Source: Chrysophaeum taylorii
Taxonomy: Eukaryota; Sar; Pelagophyceae; Pelagomonadales; Pelagomonadaceae
Direction: 5' to 3'
Length of the DNA stretch: 64,000 bases
Assembly: GCA_029834535.1 (NCBI GenBank)
Contig: JAQMWT010000060.1
Coordinates: 1 to 64,000, forward strand
Position numbers and translations under genes: made by a program. Positions 42,551 through 52,197 of the stretch are shown here, one piece after another. Each line of letters starts with the position of its first letter. Within the stretch, counting starts at the first letter, position 1. The notes under the pieces were generated by a model. That model was not told the DNA's origin. It did no database searches and worked only from the letters and a program-made list of their open reading frames with translations.

Positions 42551-45487
42551 GGATGGACACGAACAGAGGTTCGGAGTTGATTTTTCGGCAGGGAGGTCTC
42601 CCTCCGCTCCTCGCCCATGATTTTCACCTGATTCCAAACTACGACCTCTGAAATCAATCAACCGTAAGTCAAGGCACCACCGCCGCACTTCTGTAGCGGA
42701 TGAACGCTCGTGCGGCACCACACCGAAGGAAGTCACGACGTTGTCGTCGGTTTCCGGCAAGAGGGCGCTATCGTCGTCGCACGACATCAAGATCGACCAA
42801 GCTGACCAGGGCGTCGCGAAGCTCTCTCTCAATCAACAGCGAGTAGTTCGTTCAACGAGGCACGCCGGATCGATCTAATGATAGATATCTCGAGGTGAGT
42901 GAGATACCGCGGCCGGCATGCCTCATCTCCAGAGACGCCTTTGCGCTCCCTTATTTCACGCCCGACGGTCACTTGGAACTCGCACGTCTTGACTTCGAAA
43001 ACCGTCTTGATCCGCACTCTTCAATAAGTTCGCGATCGACGATTGGGCTCAAACCCGAGCACATCCCATCGTCGTCCCCAGCCGAGCATTGGAAACCCAA
43101 AATATTTGCCAACACCAGCGTGCAGGGCGTCGCCGGTTTCGCGAAGAAATTCAATAGGTAGCCACTTCAACCGCGGTGGCTGGACTCCGCAGTCCGTCGC
43201 ATCAAGGCATGTGGGTACTCTACTTACTTGGGGAAATGGTGCAGCTTTGTCGTTTCGTTTGCACAAAATCAAGCGTAGGCGTTCGCAGCTTTCTTCTCCT
43301 CAGCTCTGATTTTGTGCCCCGGCTGAGAGCGCGAGTTAGCTGACTATAATACGTCAGCAGCAGACGAGGGTGACGACGATGGCGACATCTATTTCAGCCG
43401 CCTCGAGGAGGTCATTCGTTGGCTAAATGGCGAATTCAACCAAGGAAGCAGCCACGCGATAAAGTCAACTGACGACGCCGCCGTGCGCGAAGAGGAGCTT
43501 GACGAGATTCGGCTACCGGACGCGGCTGCGAACGGAGACTTGGACGGAGATGACACCAGATAATGGCGGTTGTGATGTCCAAGTCGCCAGCAGTGGAACT
43601 CGATCCTGGTCTTAGAGGCTCGGCTGCGAAAGAAAACCGGCGCCTTGTTCGCGGCATAAAGCTCGACTGAATTCATGCTATGATGCGATTGCAGCAGCGG
43701 GCGCTTCGAAAGTCACACGGTGCACAAGACCATTTCCTTAGCAGGCAGGCAGGCTTCGAGATGCGTTCTTCGTTGTCAATGACGAAGATGTTCTTGATGA
43801 AAGGCCGCTACGTTCGATTCGACGGCGGCGAAAGTAGTCAACGTCTTTGTCCGACGGTGAATTGGAGCGTCTTGCGGAGGAGTATGTCGAGAGTCGTCGA
43901 TATCGCGAAAACTATTCCTACTTTGCGCGTAGGGTGCGGCGCACGGTCCCACCGCCGGATGTACTGGAGGCCGAGCTGGCAAAGGTCGTCGAACTTTTCG
44001 CGAACTGCGTCGACGCCTCTACTGGTAAGCAGCTCTTCACCAATCAGACGTGGCGCGAATATATATCGCGCAATCATTGGACACGTTCGACGTGGGTGTC
44101 TATCGGATCACCCAGAGCTCAATTACTATTTTGTCTGCAAGATTACTCGCGACGGGCATCCTGTTTGTTTACTGCACTATTCGTGGAACTTGACAGCTGG
44201 AAGGATACCATTATTTTCACTTGCGGCGACGAAATCTGGTGGCACTCGCGTCGCACTCGCCGCGTCTCTGCATCAACCTCGTTCGCGGAGTCAACTACCG
44301 CTGGAACAACGAGATGGTTGTGGACAACGGTGACCTGCCGCCGATGTACCGCGGCTGCTTCTACAGTCTTTGGTTGATCGAGGGAATTCAAGAGACGACA
44401 GCTTCGTGGTATGACAGGCCGGCGCATCCATTCTTTGTTTTGCAACTCGGGGATTTTGCTTCCACAAACGACCAGTTCTATGTCGCCAACTCTCGCGACG
44501 ATGCGAATGAGGACGAGGCGAAGGTCGATGTCGGTGATGACGACGATGATATTTGCGAGTCTGATGATGTTGTCTTGTGGCGATCGACGCTGCCTGGGGC
44601 ATTGCGCTGGTGGGCGGGCACAGCCGAGGGATACGTTATCCCGGTTACGCAGATTTCAACAACAACGGCGGAGAAAGAAAGACCTGTTCAAATCAAACTA
44701 CCGGCGTTTCATGAACAATATATCCTCAAGTGCCAACGTGCACGACGCTATCAATTACTCCGAGGAGTTTGCTGACTGGTGGGAGAATCAAGTCTAGGCT
44801 CTCGAGTCTCGCGCCGAGACTTTTCGAGCAGGATTTCTTTCCGGAAGAATGCGGGCCTCTTGCGCGAATATGGCAAGGAGCGGCAGCCAAGGTTTTGAAT
44901 ATTGCATGCACAGTCGCTGGTCCTGCGCCGAACAAGCCGCCGTCCACTGTGCGTGACGAGAATGTCCAGCTCCAAGCCGAGCTACGTGATCCCTCACGAC
45001 TGAAGGGAGCGCCGCCTTTCAAGATCCCGCACCCCGACTGCCATAGGCCCGTGGCGGATCGGAGGAGCCAAGGAAGGATTCACCTTTCATCGAGGAGCAT
45101 GCCGATACGTCCACTGCCACTGAAGCCGCCGTGGTGCCTCCGAAGCTACCAACCTCCTGTCGCATTACCGTGCCCGACATTCAGGTCGCCCGCAGTCAGC
45201 TGCGACATGAGCCTGAGCCTACTCAGCCTGCTGCTCCCGCTGCTCCCACACATAGTCTGTCGGTGCCCCGACGGCCCGGCCAGAATCTGGCTAACACTCA
45301 TACGAACCCCGTATGTCGCCGCTGTGGCCGCTGCCACAAAAAGCGACCCTATTGCTATTGGAAGAAAGCATGGGAACCGGGTAAAAAAAAAGCTCCCGCG
45401 CCTTCTGCCGCGTCGATGAAAGCGACAGGGAGCCAGGTCCCCCCTTGGCAGGCTATGAACGCACCGAATAGCTCGACTCCACTTTAA
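42551..45487 (+). pseudogene. Unrecognised decayed coding tract
   Basis: Plus-strand segments in changing frames have good protein-like composition. Examples are 43847-44050 ('MSDGELERLAEEYVESRRY' and onward), 44221-44775 (184 codons, aromatic-rich, with 'YRWNNEMVVDNGDLPPMYRG' and an acidic 'DDDDD' loop) and 45131-45487, ending in a Cys-rich 'CRRCGRCHKKRPYCYW' motif that could bind zinc. No single frame spans the tract and I recognise no family. It is either a dead gene of an unknown family or an unrecognised mobile-element product. Confidence 0.4.
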
Positions 45488-46111
45488 TCATCATTTTTAT
45501 TTGTTGTGTGCTTTATCACTATATACGCATCCATTAGTAAAAACGTAGGATACGCGCAGGCCAGGGGGACTGGCACGATGGCGAGCTGATGGGAAACGCG
45601 CGCTGAGAGGCCCGCCACCTCCGGTGACGCGGGAAACGGCCTAAAAACGCCGCCGAAGTAATAAAATTTTCCAAAGCCCGGGTAATAAAATCAGTGCCAG
45701 CTTCTCGCCGCGATCACGGCGATTTCAACTCCGCTTCTTCTTCTTCTTCTTCTTCTTCGATACGGCCTCGGTACCGGGAGCGCCTAGGAAAAGGAAACGG
45801 GCGCTTTTTTTTGGTGCGGGGCACGCACCGTTACCCCTGGGCACACGTAGCGATACACAGGGACGACGCACCTAGCTATATAAAGGTGATTCACATCGAC
45901 CGCCCCCTCTCTAATGTTACGACGCGTAGGAAGGAAGGAAGGAATCGACCATCTTGGAGGTAAAGTGGAGAAACACCTCCTTCGAGGAGAACGAACCAGC
46001 CAGCCATTGTCGCGTCGTTTTTTCGACGACCACGAAGACGACGACGGCATCGAGAGAGCGACTTGTTTTCACCGCAAGGAAGAAAGAAAGAAAGAAAGAA
46101 AGAAAGAGAGA
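45488..46111. other. Spacer with simple repeats
   Basis: A (CTT)n run lies at about 45733-45758 and a (GAAA)n run at about 46082-46108 in the 3' flank of the Hsp70-TPR gene. No gene is seen. Confidence 0.5.
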
Positions 46112-48208
46112 CTAGGTGTTCAAGGCGCGGGACCACATGGCCTTTTCCTTTTTTTTCTGGCGCGCGAGGTGGGCGTCGACGCGCTTCTGGAGCTGGAGGA
46201 TGGCCCTGTCCTGCGGGGCGATCTCGAGGGCGCGCTTGACGTCTCTTTTCGCGTCGTCAAACCTCTTGAGATTTTCGTAGGCAAAGGCGCGGCGGTAGAG
46301 GGCTTTGGGGTGCGCTTCGTCGAGTTTGAGGGCCTCGTCGCAGGAGCGGACCGAGGCCTCGACCTTGTCGAGTTTCTGCCAGCACAAGGCCATGTTGACG
46401 TGAAGGTCGATCTTGACTCTCTTGGTCTGCTGCTGTTGGTCGGGGGTAAGGTCGTGGGCGAGCTTGGAGGCGTGGACGAGAGCGTCTTTGTATCGCTTGG
46501 TCGCATGCGCGAAGTTCCCGTCCTTGAAAAGCTCCGTACCCTCGTCCTTATTTTTGGTGACGAGGCGCCACCGGTCGGAAAACTTGAGCTTGCGGGTGTC
46601 GGCGTTGAGCTTGTCCTCGCGGCGCTCGTCCTCGTCGTCCTCGCCGTCGATCCGCATCGCCGCCTCGAGCTCGCGGTCGTGGCGTTCGCGTTCATCCTGA
46701 ATCTTCTTAAAGTAGGCCGGGCACGCGGCCTCGAGGGTCTTTCGCTTTTCTTCCAAGTCGACGTAGTCATCTCCCGACGACCACAGCGCGTCCTCGGCTT
46801 CCTCCAGGAGCGACGCGAAATTTTCGGGGAAGAGGTCTTTGTGGTGGTGGGAATTCATTGCAGCGCGGAGCTCGAGGATGCGGGTCTCGAAGGCGTTGCG
46901 GCGCTCGGCGACGCGCGAGAGCTCGGCGTCGCGCGCGCACATGGCGTCTTCGGCCGCGGCGAGCGCTTCGGTCGACGAGGTAACGGCGCCGCCGTCGTAA
47001 AAGTTCGACGCCACGGCCACGACCGTGTCGTTTTCCTCGGCCGTGGCCTCGTCGTCGCCGTTGACGGCGGCCTTGACGCGCGCCGTGCGCTCGACGCGGT
47101 CGAAGCGCGCCATAGCGAGCGCGGCGCCGTGCGCGACGCTCGAATCGTCGAGCTTGGCTCCGAATTCGACGCCGGCAAAAACTTCGGCCACAACCTCACG
47201 GAGGATCGCGACGCGGCTCCCGCCGCCCACGAGCTCGACGGCCTCCACGGGGGATGCCGACGCCGCGGCTTCCAGCAGGCTCCGGAAGGCTGCCGCGGCC
47301 GGGGCACAGACGCCCCGGAACTCGTCGAGCGTCGCCGTCAACAAAACGTCGCCGTCTTCCTTCAAGTTCTCGCACGTCACTTTCGCCTCTTTCATCGTCG
47401 ACAGGAGCTTGCGCAGGCGGCCGACGGCGTCGAGGAGCCGCGCCCCCTTCTTCGACCCCGGGGGCACGTCGAATCCGACGCGGGCGACGAGGTGGTCGTA
47501 GAGGAGCGCGTCGAGCGCCGAAGTACCCAGTTCTTGCGACGACTCCGTTCTCAGAATCTCAAAATCCGCGCCATCGAACCTCGCGACCGTCACGAGGGCG
47601 TTGCACCTCCCGACATCCACGATCGCTACCGTCCGCGAGGTCGGGTGCTTGTGCGCCAAGACCTCGCAGAGACACGCGTCGCTCCTCGCCAGAGTTCGGG
47701 GCTTCTCCGTATGCACCCTCGCCGCCGCAAGCCCGTCCGCAACTGTCGCGCGCTGCGCGGGCGTCCAACACGGCGGCACCGCCGCCACGAACGTCAGGTC
47801 CTTATCGTTAGCGGCGGCGCACGCGAGGAGCCCGAGCTTGCGTACGAGCGCCGCGACCGCGGCCGAGTTAGATAGCCGCGTCTTCTCGCCGCAATACTCC
47901 ACCTCTATCCATCCGCCGGCCAGCGAGGACACCTGCCGGTGCGCGAGGAGCCACCGGTTCCCCGACACCACCTGGCCCACGGGCACAGTGTTGGCCGCGT
48001 TCGTACTAAGCTGCGCGACCCCTGCTTCGCCGACGTACCTCTCGCGTCCGTTGAACCCCACGATAGACGCCGACGAGTGCCCCCCCAGCTCGTTCCGCAC
48101 GATCTCCCCGTCCTCCAGCACCACCATCGAGCTCTCGGCCCCCAAGTCGAGCCCAACGAACACGCGAGGCCTCATGCCATCGTACATGCTCGACGACGAC
48201 GACATCAT
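46112..48208 (-). CDS. Hsp70-like ATPase fused to a C-terminal TPR domain (698 aa)
   Basis: The N-terminal 400 residues are an Hsp70/Hsp110-type ATPase: phosphate-1 'VFVGLDLGAESSMVV' (residues 15-29), phosphate-2-like 'VAIVDVGRCNALVTV', and the adenosine motif 'VELVGGGSRVAILREVV'. The usual beta-sandwich substrate-binding domain is not evident; a charged helical region (about 430-560) takes its place. Residues about 560-690 form three TPR units ('DEGTELFKDGNFAHATKRY', 'NMALCWQKLDKVEASVRSC', 'PKALYRRAFAYENLKRFDD') of the HOP/FKBP type. The carboxylate-clamp N, K and R are kept in repeats 2-3, while the first N is T. The protein could combine chaperone ATPase and C-terminal EEVD binding. It starts with a double ATG at 48208. 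The lid-less layout resembles Hsp110-like co-chaperones; that is inference. Confidence 0.88.
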   Translation of the reverse strand: MMSSSSSMYDGMRPRVFVGLDLGAESSMVVLEDGEIVRNELGGHSSASIVGFNGRERYVGEAGVAQLSTNAANTVPVGQVVSGNRWLLAHRQVSSLAGGWIEVEYCGEKTRLSNSAAVAALVRKLGLLACAAANDKDLTFVAAVPPCWTPAQRATVADGLAAARVHTEKPRTLARSDACLCEVLAHKHPTSRTVAIVDVGRCNALVTVARFDGADFEILRTESSQELGTSALDALLYDHLVARVGFDVPPGSKKGARLLDAVGRLRKLLSTMKEAKVTCENLKEDGDVLLTATLDEFRGVCAPAAAAFRSLLEAAASASPVEAVELVGGGSRVAILREVVAEVFAGVEFGAKLDDSSVAHGAALAMARFDRVERTARVKAAVNGDDEATAEENDTVVAVASNFYDGGAVTSSTEALAAAEDAMCARDAELSRVAERRNAFETRILELRAAMNSHHHKDLFPENFASLLEEAEDALWSSGDDYVDLEEKRKTLEAACPAYFKKIQDERERHDRELEAAMRIDGEDDEDERREDKLNADTRKLKFSDRWRLVTKNKDEGTELFKDGNFAHATKRYKDALVHASKLAHDLTPDQQQQTKRVKIDLHVNMALCWQKLDKVEASVRSCDEALKLDEAHPKALYRRAFAYENLKRFDDAKRDVKRALEIAPQDRAILQLQKRVDAHLARQKKKEKAMWSRALNT

Positions 48209-48386
48209 CGTCGCGATAGAATTCGATCGATCTCGAGATTTTTTTTAGGGGCACTAACGAACTAACTAACTACTAACGGACGGTTATTATTATTTTTTTA
48301 GGAAAACCCGTCGTGGCGGCGATGGTGGTTGAATAGTATTCGAGAATGACACGGTCGTCGGTAGTAGCCGAGTCTTGAAGAAGAGT

Positions 48387-49049
48387 ATGAACCTCCAGAG
48401 GATCTTGGTGAACGAGCGGCAGCAGGGGAACCCCGTGCTAAAGCTGGTGCGGAATGTTCCGTGGAAGTTCGAAAAAGATCTGAGCGTCGACTACGTCGTC
48501 GGCGCGAAGGCTGGTGCTCTATTCATCTCGATCCGATACCATCTCCTGAAACCACAATACCTCGAGCGACGGCTGAGCGAGATGCGGGCAGCGGAGTGGC
48601 GGCTCCGCGTGCTGCTCTGCCTGGTGGACATCGAGGACAACAGCAAGCCCCTACACGACTTGAACTTGCTGGCGATCAAGTACGAGTGCACGCTCGTGCT
48701 CGCACACTCGCAACGAGAAGCTGCGCGGTTGCTCGAGTGTTTCAAGGCCTACGAGACGAACAGCGCCGCGGCGATCAAGGAGAAGGTCGACAAGGACTAT
48801 TTGTCGAGGTTGACCGACGTTTTGACGACGGTCAAGCCGCTCAATCGGACGGACGTTGCGACGCTCTCTCGAAATCTCGGGTCCTTTCGAGACATCTGCA
48901 ACGCCGACCTCTCCCAGCTCCGGGATTGTTCGGGCCTCGGGGACAAAAAGGTCGCCAACCTCCACGACGTCTTCACCAAGCCATTTTCCGAAGCTGCGCG
49001 ACGGAACCGCACCGCGAAGAAGCGAAAAAGGGACCTACCTCGACGCTGA
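48387..49049 (+). CDS. ERCC1: ERCC1/Rad10 DNA repair endonuclease subunit (220 aa)
   Basis: This is the non-catalytic partner of XPF in the structure-specific endonuclease for nucleotide excision and crosslink repair. 'GNPVLKLVRNVPWKFEKDLSVDYVVG' is split here into 'GNPVLKLVRNVPW' and 'DYVVG'; with 'ALFISIRYHLLKPQYLERRL' it matches the central domain, the XPA-binding nuclease-like fold. The C-terminal 'VDKDYLSRLTDVLTTVKPLNRTD' region and 'LRDCSGLGDKKVANLHDVFTKPF' form the tandem helix-hairpin-helix that pairs with XPF. The first ATG is at 48387. The N-terminal arm before the central domain is very short compared with the human protein. A basic C-terminal tail ('AKKRKRD') may be a nuclear signal. 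Confidence 0.95.
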   Translation: MNLQRILVNERQQGNPVLKLVRNVPWKFEKDLSVDYVVGAKAGALFISIRYHLLKPQYLERRLSEMRAAEWRLRVLLCLVDIEDNSKPLHDLNLLAIKYECTLVLAHSQREAARLLECFKAYETNSAAAIKEKVDKDYLSRLTDVLTTVKPLNRTDVATLSRNLGSFRDICNADLSQLRDCSGLGDKKVANLHDVFTKPFSEAARRNRTAKKRKRDLPRR

Positions 49050-49151
49050 AGCCTCCGTTTTTTTGGAGGCGGAGGACGAGGACCGTCCGGCGGGGGGGGA
49101 GTCGTCTTTGTCGGAGTCTAGAGTCTATAGGGTAAGGTAGAGAAGAATAAA

Positions 49152-50750
49152 ATGTTCAACACGGCCGTACTGCGGTCCAAGCTCGAGCAGGCGAAGAGCT
49201 CTGCTTTGGCGACGGCGGAGCGCGTGCAGCAGAAGGTGCTTACGGAGGAGAACAAGGAAAAGGTTCGGCTGATGATGGAGCGCATCGGGAATGCGGTGGA
49301 GGAGCTCGTCGAGGAGACGAATCCACTGGGGAAGGACAACGAGGTGGCGTCCGAGATGATCGATCTGACGTACGTGACGGACCGGTTCATCGCGATGGGG
49401 TATCCCGGACGGCGTAGAAGCACGCTCCTGGCCGTGTCGCGGCACCTGAAAATGTACCACAAAGGGCAGTACATGGTGCTCAACGCGAGCGAAGAGACGT
49501 ACGACTATTCGGCGTTCGAGGACCAGGTCCTCGAGTTCAAGTTCCCCGGGCACCCCGCGCCGCCCTTGGGTATGTTGTTCAAGATGTGCGCCTCGGTCGA
49601 GTCGTGGATCGAGGCGGACCCGCAGAACGTTATGGCCGTCCACTGCCTGACGGGTCGCGGGCGGACGTCGGTCGTGCTCTCTTGCGCCATGACGTGGCTC
49701 GGGCTCTTCGAGACGACCTTCGAGGCCCTCGCATTTGTGGCGCGCCGGCGCAACGAGCCCGTCGAGCGCCTGACCATTCCGTCGCAGCGACGGTACGCGC
49801 AGTACTTCGCGAACGTGCTCGACGGCGTCGCCCCGCGGTCGGATCCGGTCGTGCTGCGGCGCGCCATCATGTCCCGCGCCCCGCAGTTCGCGGCGCGCGG
49901 GTGCTGTCCCTACCTCCAGTTCTTCAAGTCTGGAAAACTGGCCTTCACGGCGACCCGTTTCGAGAAGCAGAGCGACGAGATCGATCTCGACGCCGCGAAG
50001 GAACCGACCTGGGCTTCGCCCGACGACGGGCCCTTAGCCTTCGAGGTCGACTGCGTGGTCCACGGCGACATTTTGCTGCGGTGCCGCCACCTCGACGACG
50101 ATGGGTCGCGGGTCTCGATGTTCCGTGCAGCGCTCCACTCGGGTTTCGCGCCCGTGGGAGTTCTGAGGTTGGCCAAGTCGCAGCTCGACGGCGCCTGTTC
50201 CGACGACCGTTTTCAGAACGACTTTTTTATCGACCTCATCTTCGAGCCCGCGACAAAAACAGACGAAGAACCGAGCCACTACGACGCACTCCTGCACAGA
50301 GATTCCCGCTTCTGGGCGGAGGTTCGGGCGCGAAAGCGCCGGGTCGCCGAGAAGAAAATAAACAACGAGACTAAAATCGACGCCGCCGCGCCCGACCCCG
50401 TCTTCGCGATTGGCGCCGAGGACCCGCCCCCCTCGCCACCACAACCCAAACAACAACAACCCCACATCGCCACCGACGAGCTGCTCGAGCGATTGGCCCA
50501 GGCCGACGCCCTCTTCGACGACGCCGCTACGGCTGCTGCTGCTGCCGATCAACAACGAGAAGAAGAAGGTGGTGCTGCGCCGGCGCCGCAAGATGACATC
50601 GACCTCCTCGAGCAGGAACTCAGGGAAGCCGCCCCGCCGCCAGCACCAGCAGACCCGCCCGCCGACACCTTCGACATCGACGCGTTCGAGACCTACCTCA
50701 ACGAACTCGGCCCGCCGGCCGCCGAGGAGGAAAATGCCGTCGCCGTCTAG
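49152..50750 (+). CDS. PTEN/tensin-type phosphatase-like protein with C2 domain (532 aa)
   Basis: Residues 70-220 match the PTEN-type dual-specificity fold: 'DLTYVTDRFIAMGYPG' (71-86), the P-loop 'HCLTGRGRT' (164-172, C165 and R171 kept) and 'TIPSQRRYAQYFANVL'. A C2-like region follows (about 240-380). The loop that should bear the general acid, near residues 131-138, reads 'FPGHPAPP' where PTEN has 'FEDHNPP', so the usual Asp is replaced. Activity on phosphoinositides is therefore uncertain. The C-terminal 150 residues are Pro/Gln/Asp-rich and disordered, with repeated 'DxLLExLxQA/DIDLLEQEL' acidic helices. The N-terminal 50 residues are helical. It is on the same strand as ERCC1, 102 bases downstream. 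Confidence 0.88.
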   Translation: MFNTAVLRSKLEQAKSSALATAERVQQKVLTEENKEKVRLMMERIGNAVEELVEETNPLGKDNEVASEMIDLTYVTDRFIAMGYPGRRRSTLLAVSRHLKMYHKGQYMVLNASEETYDYSAFEDQVLEFKFPGHPAPPLGMLFKMCASVESWIEADPQNVMAVHCLTGRGRTSVVLSCAMTWLGLFETTFEALAFVARRRNEPVERLTIPSQRRYAQYFANVLDGVAPRSDPVVLRRAIMSRAPQFAARGCCPYLQFFKSGKLAFTATRFEKQSDEIDLDAAKEPTWASPDDGPLAFEVDCVVHGDILLRCRHLDDDGSRVSMFRAALHSGFAPVGVLRLAKSQLDGACSDDRFQNDFFIDLIFEPATKTDEEPSHYDALLHRDSRFWAEVRARKRRVAEKKINNETKIDAAAPDPVFAIGAEDPPPSPPQPKQQQPHIATDELLERLAQADALFDDAATAAAAADQQREEEGGAAPAPQDDIDLLEQELREAAPPPAPADPPADTFDIDAFETYLNELGPPAAEEENAVAV

Positions 50751-50806
50751 CGTCACACCGAAAAGAGTCGCAACAAGCCCACTACTACTAACTACTACTA
50801 CTACTA

Positions 50807-51664
50807 CTAGAGTTTCGAGAAGCCGTCGACGAACTTGCCAAAGCTCCGAGCGAAGTTAGCGAGGGGGTTGCCCCCCCCCCCAGCAGGGCCGTCGTCGTCG
50901 CCGCCGGCAGGGTTGAACTCCTCAAAAATTTCCTCGAGATCGTCCGAATTCGGGAGTCTCGCGAGGGACTTGAGAAACTTGTAACCCTCGGGGACCGCGG
51001 GATCTCGCTGGTAGACGGAGTAGGGCATGGGGTAGGTCTTTGCGAGGGCGCCCCACTCGAGGGTCTTGAGGCAATAGACCTGGGTGAGCTTGTCGATGAG
51101 GCGCTCCCGGAGCATGCGGCCAGCGAGGCCGAATCCCGTCGTGCCCATGTCGACGAGCTCGGGATTGAGCATCGCGAGCGGTATAAATCGCTCGCCCGCC
51201 TCGGCAACGAGTTTTTCTGTCGCCGCCGCCTCCGAGGCGCGCGGACACACCACCAAGATCGCCCGGTCACCGTCCTCGAGCCGGTCGCGCGGAAATCCGG
51301 CGACGCGGACGTTTTCCGGAACTAGGCTCTCTTCCGTCGACATTTTCCACTGGTTCGCGGCCAGCGCGGCCGCACCCGAGTCCGGGAAAAACAGACACAG
51401 CCTCCCGTCCACGCTCGTCGCCCAGTCCGCCGAAAGGCCCTTCGCGAACTCGATCGAATTCTTCAGGGTCGTGTATGTCGCGTCACCCAGGGTCGTGTCG
51501 AAGTCCAAACGGACCATCATCTCGCCTCTGCTGATAGCCGTCCTCAGAGCGCTCGCGGCGTCCGCGACGGCGCCGTCGAACGACTCGCTCAACTGGGTGC
51601 GCTCCGGCACGACCGGGGCGACCAACGCCGTCGCGATCCCGCCAAAGAAGACGATGGCAAGCAT
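50807..51664 (-). CDS. DUF1995 plastid protein (LPA3-like, 285 aa)
   Basis: This belongs to the DUF1995 family, found in cyanobacteria and plastids; the plant relative LPA3 helps photosystem II assembly. Visible family landmarks are 'LCLFFPDSGAAALAANQW' (residues about 90-107), 'AILVVCPRASEA', 'IPLAMLNPELVD' and 'VYCLKTLEWGALAKTYPMPYSVY'. The N-terminus 'MLAIVFFGGIATALVAPVVP' is a signal peptide with an A-x-x-A-P type junction, as in bipartite plastid targeting sequences of secondary-plastid algae, although the usual aromatic residue is Leu. The C-terminus is Gly-rich. The gene starts 53 bases from the divergent methyltransferase gene. Confidence 0.85.
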   Translation of the reverse strand: MLAIVFFGGIATALVAPVVPERTQLSESFDGAVADAASALRTAISRGEMMVRLDFDTTLGDATYTTLKNSIEFAKGLSADWATSVDGRLCLFFPDSGAAALAANQWKMSTEESLVPENVRVAGFPRDRLEDGDRAILVVCPRASEAAATEKLVAEAGERFIPLAMLNPELVDMGTTGFGLAGRMLRERLIDKLTQVYCLKTLEWGALAKTYPMPYSVYQRDPAVPEGYKFLKSLARLPNSDDLEEIFEEFNPAGGDDDGPAGGGGNPLANFARSFGKFVDGFSKL

Positions 51665-51717
51665 CCTTCCTTCGTCGCAGGGTAATTAATAAGGAATCTC
51701 CACCAAAACTCTACATT
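51665..51717. promoter_or_regulatory. 53-base divergent promoter
   Basis: This is the whole region between the ATGs of the DUF1995 gene (minus) and the methyltransferase gene (plus). It contains an AT-rich core 'TAATTAATAAGG' (51683-51694). Either UTRs are only a few bases long or transcripts start within the opposite gene. Confidence 0.55.
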
Positions 51718-52197
51718 ATGCTCGCGCCGCGGCGGAAGTTATGGAGTTCTCCCGAAGAAGCCGTGCGTGTCGCTCTCGAGATGGTGGACGTGGGTCCGTC
51801 GGACCGCGTGGTGGACTTGGGGTGCGGGGACGGGCGGTTTGTGGTCGCCGCGGCGCGCAGAGGGGCGCGGGCCTTGGGCGTGGAGATCGAGCCTTCGAGA
51901 GCGGAAGAAGCTAGGAAGCGCGCGATTGATGCCGGCGTCGAGGTGGAGATACTGTGCGAGAATGCCCTCACCGTATCCCTCGAGGGTGCGACAGTGATAT
52001 ACTTATACCTCGTGCCGCGCGGCCTTGGGCTGATCGCGCCGCGGCTTCTGGGAGAACGACGAACTGTCGTGAGTTACGTGTCCCCAATCCCTGGGCTCAG
52101 GTACGCCGAGAAGCGCACCTGCTCGCCGGCCCACCAACCCGAGGCGGCGTGGCCCCTCTACAAGTACCTCATCACCGAGGAGACTCGGTTATCCTGA
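51718..52197 (+). CDS. SAM-dependent methyltransferase, FAM173/ATPSCKMT-like (159 aa)
   Basis: This is a compact class I methyltransferase: the SAM-binding motif I is 'VVDLGCGDGRFVVAAARRG' (residues 32-50), motif II 'ALGVEIEP', and motif IV 'GATVIYLYLVP' with a following 'LGLIAPRLL'. The size and the 'YLVPRGL' block resemble the FAM173 (ATPSCKMT) group of mitochondrial lysine methyltransferases and bacterial relatives, although other small methyltransferases cannot be excluded. Its stop codon (52195-52197) directly abuts the stop codon of the convergent gene with no base between them. Confidence 0.8.
   Translation: MLAPRRKLWSSPEEAVRVALEMVDVGPSDRVVDLGCGDGRFVVAAARRGARALGVEIEPSRAEEARKRAIDAGVEVEILCENALTVSLEGATVIYLYLVPRGLGLIAPRLLGERRTVVSYVSPIPGLRYAEKRTCSPAHQPEAAWPLYKYLITEETRLS

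Noticed and set aside
45914-47875. 653-codon plus-strand open frame opposite the Hsp70-TPR gene
   Set aside because: It is a shadow frame; the minus strand has Hsp70 and TPR motifs throughout, and the plus frame has none.
48461-49135. Second plus-strand frame across ERCC1
   Set aside because: ERCC1 motifs are in the other frame; this one is a shift shadow.
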